This document shows positions 21,581-23,624 of a DNA stretch of 23,624 nucleotides, one piece after another (position 1 is the stretch's first letter; the number at the start of each line of letters is the position of its first letter). Position numbers and translations under genes: made by a program. Origin of the DNA: a virus; IMG/VR virus record IMGVR_UViG_3300029309_000041, positions 1 through 23,624 of that record; one strand, written 5' to 3'. Under the pieces are notes generated by a model. It searched no databases, was not told where the DNA came from, and saw only the letters and a list, made by a program, of their open reading frames with translations.

Positions 21581-21724
21581 TTAGACATTATCCACTTCTA
21601 CCGCTACGTCTTTAATTAACAACGCCATCGTTTCGTCAGAAAGACTCGCATTACCGAGCTGTCGTATAAATTCACCGTTTGGCTTATATACTGCTATTTT
21701 TATCGAAATCTCAAAATCTTCCAT
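21581..21724 (-). CDS. Unknown 47-residue early protein
   Basis: A 47-residue acidic protein (MEDFEISIKIAVYKPNGEFIRQLGNASLSDETMALLIKDVAVEVDNV). Its ATG overlaps the dUTPase stop by one base (TAATG) and GGAGAAAG lies just ahead, so it is very likely translated. It is the last gene of its unit. It predicts as two or three strands and one helix; no known family. Confidence 0.65.
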   Translation of the reverse strand: MEDFEISIKIAVYKPNGEFIRQLGNASLSDETMALLIKDVAVEVDNV

Positions 21725-22170
21725 TAGCTTTCTCCTGTACTACCGAATCCGCCTTCGCCACGTTCCGTGGTATGGCTAAAATCGGATACTATCGAAAAAT
21801 ATACATGTTCGACTGGCATAATAACTAATTGAGCAATACGGTCTCCGCTTTCTACTATAAAGTTTTCGTCCCCATGGTTTTTAAGGTACACCATTAACTC
21901 TCCTTGATAGTCAGAATCGATTAATCCTAATACGTTTGCGGGCATAATGCCTTTTATTCCTAAACCCGATCTAGGAACAATTAATCCGCAAAGCGTATGG
22001 TCGCCGATATATATTCGGTAACCCATTGCAAATGGCATAGTTTCTCCAGGATGAATCACAGTATGTTCTAAGGCTCGTAAATCTAATCCCGCAGATCCTA
22101 CGGTCGCGTACTGAGGAGCATGTAACTCCTCAGCACGTTTATCGGTAAATATAATTTCTATTTTTGTCAT
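21724..22170 (-). CDS. dut: dUTPase
   Basis: A 148-residue trimeric-type dUTPase that splits dUTP to dUMP and pyrophosphate, keeping uracil out of new DNA and supplying dUMP for dTMP. All five family motifs are present: AGLDLRA at 27-33, PRSGLGIK at 66-73, GLIDSDYQGEL at 82-92 with the catalytic Asp85 and Tyr88 region, GDRIAQLVIMP at 109-119 and RGEGGFGSTG at 137-146. Length is normal. The glycine-rich last motif, which closes over the substrate, is complete, so it should be active. It overlaps the gene before it by four bases (ATGA) and the next by one. Confidence 0.96.
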   Translation of the reverse strand: MTKIEIIFTDKRAEELHAPQYATVGSAGLDLRALEHTVIHPGETMPFAMGYRIYIGDHTLCGLIVPRSGLGIKGIMPANVLGLIDSDYQGELMVYLKNHGDENFIVESGDRIAQLVIMPVEHVYFSIVSDFSHTTERGEGGFGSTGES

Positions 22171-22568
22171 AGTTCTTTAGTCCCGACTGTATGAAAACCT
22201 TCGTTAGCATTGACGGTTTCGTTATACGCTTGGTTAACACCCTCTTCAGAATACTCACTAGAAAAATCCGTATCGTGCTCGACGATTTCCCAGTTTCGAA
22301 TCCAATAGACGCCGTTGTCGCCTGGATCACCGAAGTTGCCGTAACATCCGACACCGAGTGATAACGTGCCGCCAATCGCGTTACCGATAACTTGTGTTAA
22401 TCTAGCCATACAATACGTTGGATCGTCGCCTCGTATACCGAACTCTTTCGCGGCTTTCAAAAAGCCTTCTACGGTACTACGACTGCCGTTCCAATGAAGG
22501 TATATTGCTGGACATTGGTCTTTTTCTCTGTGTTTTTCATCAAACGCTATTACTGCTCTATTTCCCAT
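22167..22568 (-). CDS. Conserved phage protein of unknown function
   Basis: A 133-residue protein starting MGNRAVIAFDEKHREKDQCPAIYLHWNGSRSTVEGFLKAAKEFG. The pattern GNRAVIxF...AIYLHWNG...VEGFLKAA is one I recall from small phage proteins in many genomes, without known activity. The middle has LTQVIGNAIGGTLSLGVGCYGNFGDPGDNGVYWI and the end is acidic. GGAGATAAA precedes the ATG, which lies inside the preceding membrane-protein gene. It is upstream of and coupled to dUTPase, so it belongs to the same early unit. Confidence 0.78.
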   Translation of the reverse strand: MGNRAVIAFDEKHREKDQCPAIYLHWNGSRSTVEGFLKAAKEFGIRGDDPTYCMARLTQVIGNAIGGTLSLGVGCYGNFGDPGDNGVYWIRNWEIVEHDTDFSSEYSEEGVNQAYNETVNANEGFHTVGTKEL

Positions 22569-22662
22569 TTTTATCTCCTAAATAATACATTGTTATAATA
22601 AGTATCGCCAATACGAAAAACGGGGCGATTACACCGATTAATGTCATAGTCTCTTCTGTCAT
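22558..22662 (-). CDS. Small one-helix membrane protein
   Basis: A 34-residue protein: MTEETM, then a hydrophobic run TLIGVIAPFFVLAILIITMYYLG (about residues 7-29), then DKNGK. The charge layout (acidic start, Lys at the end) suits an outside-in N-terminus with the tail in the cytoplasm. The ATG follows the previous stop codon directly (TAAATG), GGGAG lies in the end of the previous gene and the stop lies 11 bases into the next, so the unit is well built. Membrane-acting roles such as lysis help or superinfection exclusion are possible, not shown. Confidence 0.7.
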   Translation of the reverse strand: MTEETMTLIGVIAPFFVLAILIITMYYLGDKNGK

Positions 22663-22938
22663 TTATATTCTCCCTTTTAGTGTTTCTTCTACGGCAAATT
22701 TAACCCACTCAGACTCTCGCCTAGCTCGATCAATATCATCACCATAGAGGTTATGTAAAAATTCGTTAACGAGTGCATGTACCTCATTTAGATGTGGGTT
22801 ATGTGGTCTGTCGCTTTCCGAGATCAAATCACATATATAATCTGTACAAGCGTTTTGTACTTCGTCAACTTCGTTAAATAATAATTTGCAGACTTTTTCG
22901 CCGACTAAGTCTTTAACGGTCTCAATAGGTTTGCTCAT
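22663..22938 (-). CDS. Unknown helical early protein
   Basis: A 91-residue acidic, mostly helical protein (ETVKDLVGEKVCKLLFNEVDEVQNACTDYICDLISES, then LNEVHALVNEFLHNLYGDDIDRARRESEWVKFAVEETLKGRI). Three cysteines lie within 20 residues (C17, C31, C36) but without a metal-site pattern. It overlaps the gene before it by four bases (ATGA), and the membrane-protein gene follows without a gap. Function unknown. Confidence 0.75.
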   Translation of the reverse strand: MSKPIETVKDLVGEKVCKLLFNEVDEVQNACTDYICDLISESDRPHNPHLNEVHALVNEFLHNLYGDDIDRARRESEWVKFAVEETLKGRI

Positions 22939-23165
22939 AACGCCTCCGTCCCTTCTGGGGTAATTGGTATTATTTGTAATGCCAAACCTTCTTTTGTGCC
23001 GAACAAACTTATTTTAAACTCTTCTTCGTGATTTTGCCAATCGCGGTGAGTTATTATAATTTTGCCGACGTAGGTGTCATCTGTTCCCTGACGATCATAG
23101 TCTAAAGGGTACGGGTCGTCCCATCGAACGTCTGTTACTTTATGTAAACTTACATCTACACTCAT
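22935..23165 (-). CDS. Unknown first gene of the dUTPase early unit
   Basis: A 76-residue protein (MSVDVSLHKVTDVRWDDPYPLDYDRQGTDDTYVGKIIITHRDWQNHEEEFKISLFGTKEGLALQIIPI...). It predicts as a small beta fold. An ATG nine codons upstream is open, but it would put the AGAAAGGAGAAAG ribosome-binding site inside the gene; the same leader fixes the starts of three other early genes, so I chose 23165. Four-base overlap with the next gene. Confidence 0.75.
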   Translation of the reverse strand: MSVDVSLHKVTDVRWDDPYPLDYDRQGTDDTYVGKIIITHRDWQNHEEEFKISLFGTKEGLALQIIPITPEGTEAL

Positions 23166-23228
23166 ATCTTTCTCCTTTCTAGTTAATAACATATACTACT
23201 TTACTTTACAAAGTAGCCAAAGTAAAGC
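23166..23228 (-). promoter_or_regulatory. Leader with weaker early-type promoter, copy 4
   Basis: The leader end (TAACTAGAAAGGAGAAAGATATG) matches the other three. The -35 side keeps GCTTTAC (23222-23228), but at the expected -10 place there is TAAAGT instead of TATAAT. A 7-pair inverted repeat CTACTTT/AAAGTAG (23196-23216) spans it, which may be an operator. Confidence 0.5.
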
Positions 23229-23229
23229 A

Positions 23230-23433
23230 CTAACGCGAACGCTTTGATTCTATTAGCTTTTTCATAGAACGATAAACAGCACGACCACCTTTCGGATCTT
23301 GAAAGATACGCTCTAAACGTTTTTCATTACCCTCGTGGTCTTTGATAATTTGTTGTACTGGTTTTGAATCACTCCAATCAACATCTTGTTCTTTTAACAT
23401 TCTACGTATTTGTTTTGCTTTTTTAGAATTCAT
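23230..23433 (-). CDS. Unknown small basic protein
   Basis: A 67-residue, highly charged, helical protein (MNSKKAKQIRRMLKEQDVDWSDSKPVQQIIKDHEGNEKRLERIFQDPKGGRAVYRSMKKLIESKRSR). Nucleic-acid binding is possible from charge. GGGAGAAATA lies ahead of its ATG, which overlaps the previous stop by one base. I do not recognise it. Confidence 0.72.
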   Translation of the reverse strand: MNSKKAKQIRRMLKEQDVDWSDSKPVQQIIKDHEGNEKRLERIFQDPKGGRAVYRSMKKLIESKRSR

Positions 23434-23525
23434 TATTTCTCCCGAGTAAAAAAGTGGCGAGGGGTTGGCTGCATTTCTTTAGCCCTCATTAAGTGTTCGT
23501 TGTCGACTCTGCCAGAACACACCAC
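23433..23525 (-). CDS. Possible 30-residue protein from a GTG start
   Basis: An open frame of 30 codons (VVCSGRVDNEHLMRAKEMQPTPRHFFTREK) from GTG, with AAGGAG 11 bases ahead and a TAATG overlap with the next gene. The spacing and the overlap fit the tight packing of this region, but the frame is short and the start is not ATG, so it may be only a leader. Confidence 0.4.
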   Translation of the reverse strand: MVCSGRVDNEHLMRAKEMQPTPRHFFTREK

Positions 23526-23530
23526 TATTC

Positions 23531-23624
23531 TTATTTCTCCTTAATTATTTTGTAACCTAAATCTTCTTGGTAATTATATGTATCACTTCCATTTACCAAT
23601 CCGTCACATTCAGTACAAATTTGT
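23531..23624 (-). CDS. End of an unknown protein with a CxxC, cut by window edge
   Basis: The last 30 residues of a gene entering from the right (QICTECDGLVNGSDTYNYQEDLGYKIIKEK, then TAA). The CTEC pair close to the edge could be half of a small zinc-ribbon, as in many short phage proteins, but its other half would be outside the window. An AAGGAG for the next frame overlaps its last codons. Confidence 0.55.
   Translation of the reverse strand, partial: QICTECDGLVNGSDTYNYQEDLGYKIIKEK

Noticed and set aside
22139-22375. Minus-strand 78-residue frame beside dUTPase
   Set aside because: It overlaps the better supported 133-residue gene and dUTPase in another frame, with no ribosome-binding site.
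23433-23525. CSGRVD start of the 30-residue frame as a relative of hydrogenase subunit MvhD
   Set aside because: The match is six residues long in a frame of 30 and does not continue.
1-23624. Search for tRNA genes, integrase, attachment sites and insertion sequences
   Set aside because: No cloverleaf-like stretch, recombinase motif or terminal inverted repeats with a transposase were seen by eye; this does not exclude them outside the window.

Overview
The window looks like the structural half plus part of an early-gene region of a tailed bacteriophage, most likely marine. Every supported gene lies on the minus strand, so transcription runs from base 23624 towards base 1. No integrase, polymerase, lysis gene, tRNA or host gene was recognised. 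A P22/T7-sized portal, a large terminase and short head-tail connector-type proteins, with no tape-measure or major tail-tube gene, suggest a short-tailed (podovirus-like) virion. The base composition is AT-rich. Several virion proteins (the CxxC...HPQL protein, the cupredoxin-bearing protein, the TGVxGT-repeat protein) resemble, from memory, proteins of uncultured marine phage contigs. The host cannot be read from the sequence.

Layout in the direction of transcription. (1) 23624-19592, early region: at least 14 small, tightly coupled genes, including a complete dUTPase, a 34-residue one-helix membrane protein and three small proteins of which at least two look paralogous. At least three transcription units start with the same promoter and leader (GCTTTA-type -35 region, TATAAT, then AGAAAGGAGAAAGA before the ATG), and a fourth has the same leader with a weaker promoter. 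One unit ends in a clear intrinsic terminator. (2) 19591-17907, regulatory and packaging-start region: a spacer with six copies of CTATTAG/CTAATAG, the small terminase, a low-complexity spacer, one orphan gene, a strong terminator and a G-rich hairpin spacer. (3) 17906-8649, packaging and head: two unknown proteins around a very basic small protein, large terminase, portal, two small proteins, a GroES-like co-chaperonin, a scaffold-like coiled-coil protein, two further head proteins and the major capsid protein, followed by a strong terminator. (4) 8620-1, connector, tail and fibre: a fresh promoter-like site, head/tail connector proteins, two neighbouring proteins that each carry a cupredoxin-like domain with a full His-Cys-His-Met set, a Rossmann-like protein of unknown activity, small virion proteins, a 22-residue-repeat protein, an 887-residue fibre with about 30 repeats of 17 residues and a C-terminal self-cleaving chaperone domain, and the start of one more gene.

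How the genes fit together: the small and large terminases and the portal package DNA; the scaffold, co-chaperonin and capsid proteins build the head; the connector proteins close it and carry the fibre and repeat proteins that would contact the host; the dUTPase belongs to early nucleotide metabolism. The most unusual element is the pair of cupredoxin-like domains, one of them spliced into the middle of an otherwise conserved-looking connector or tail protein.
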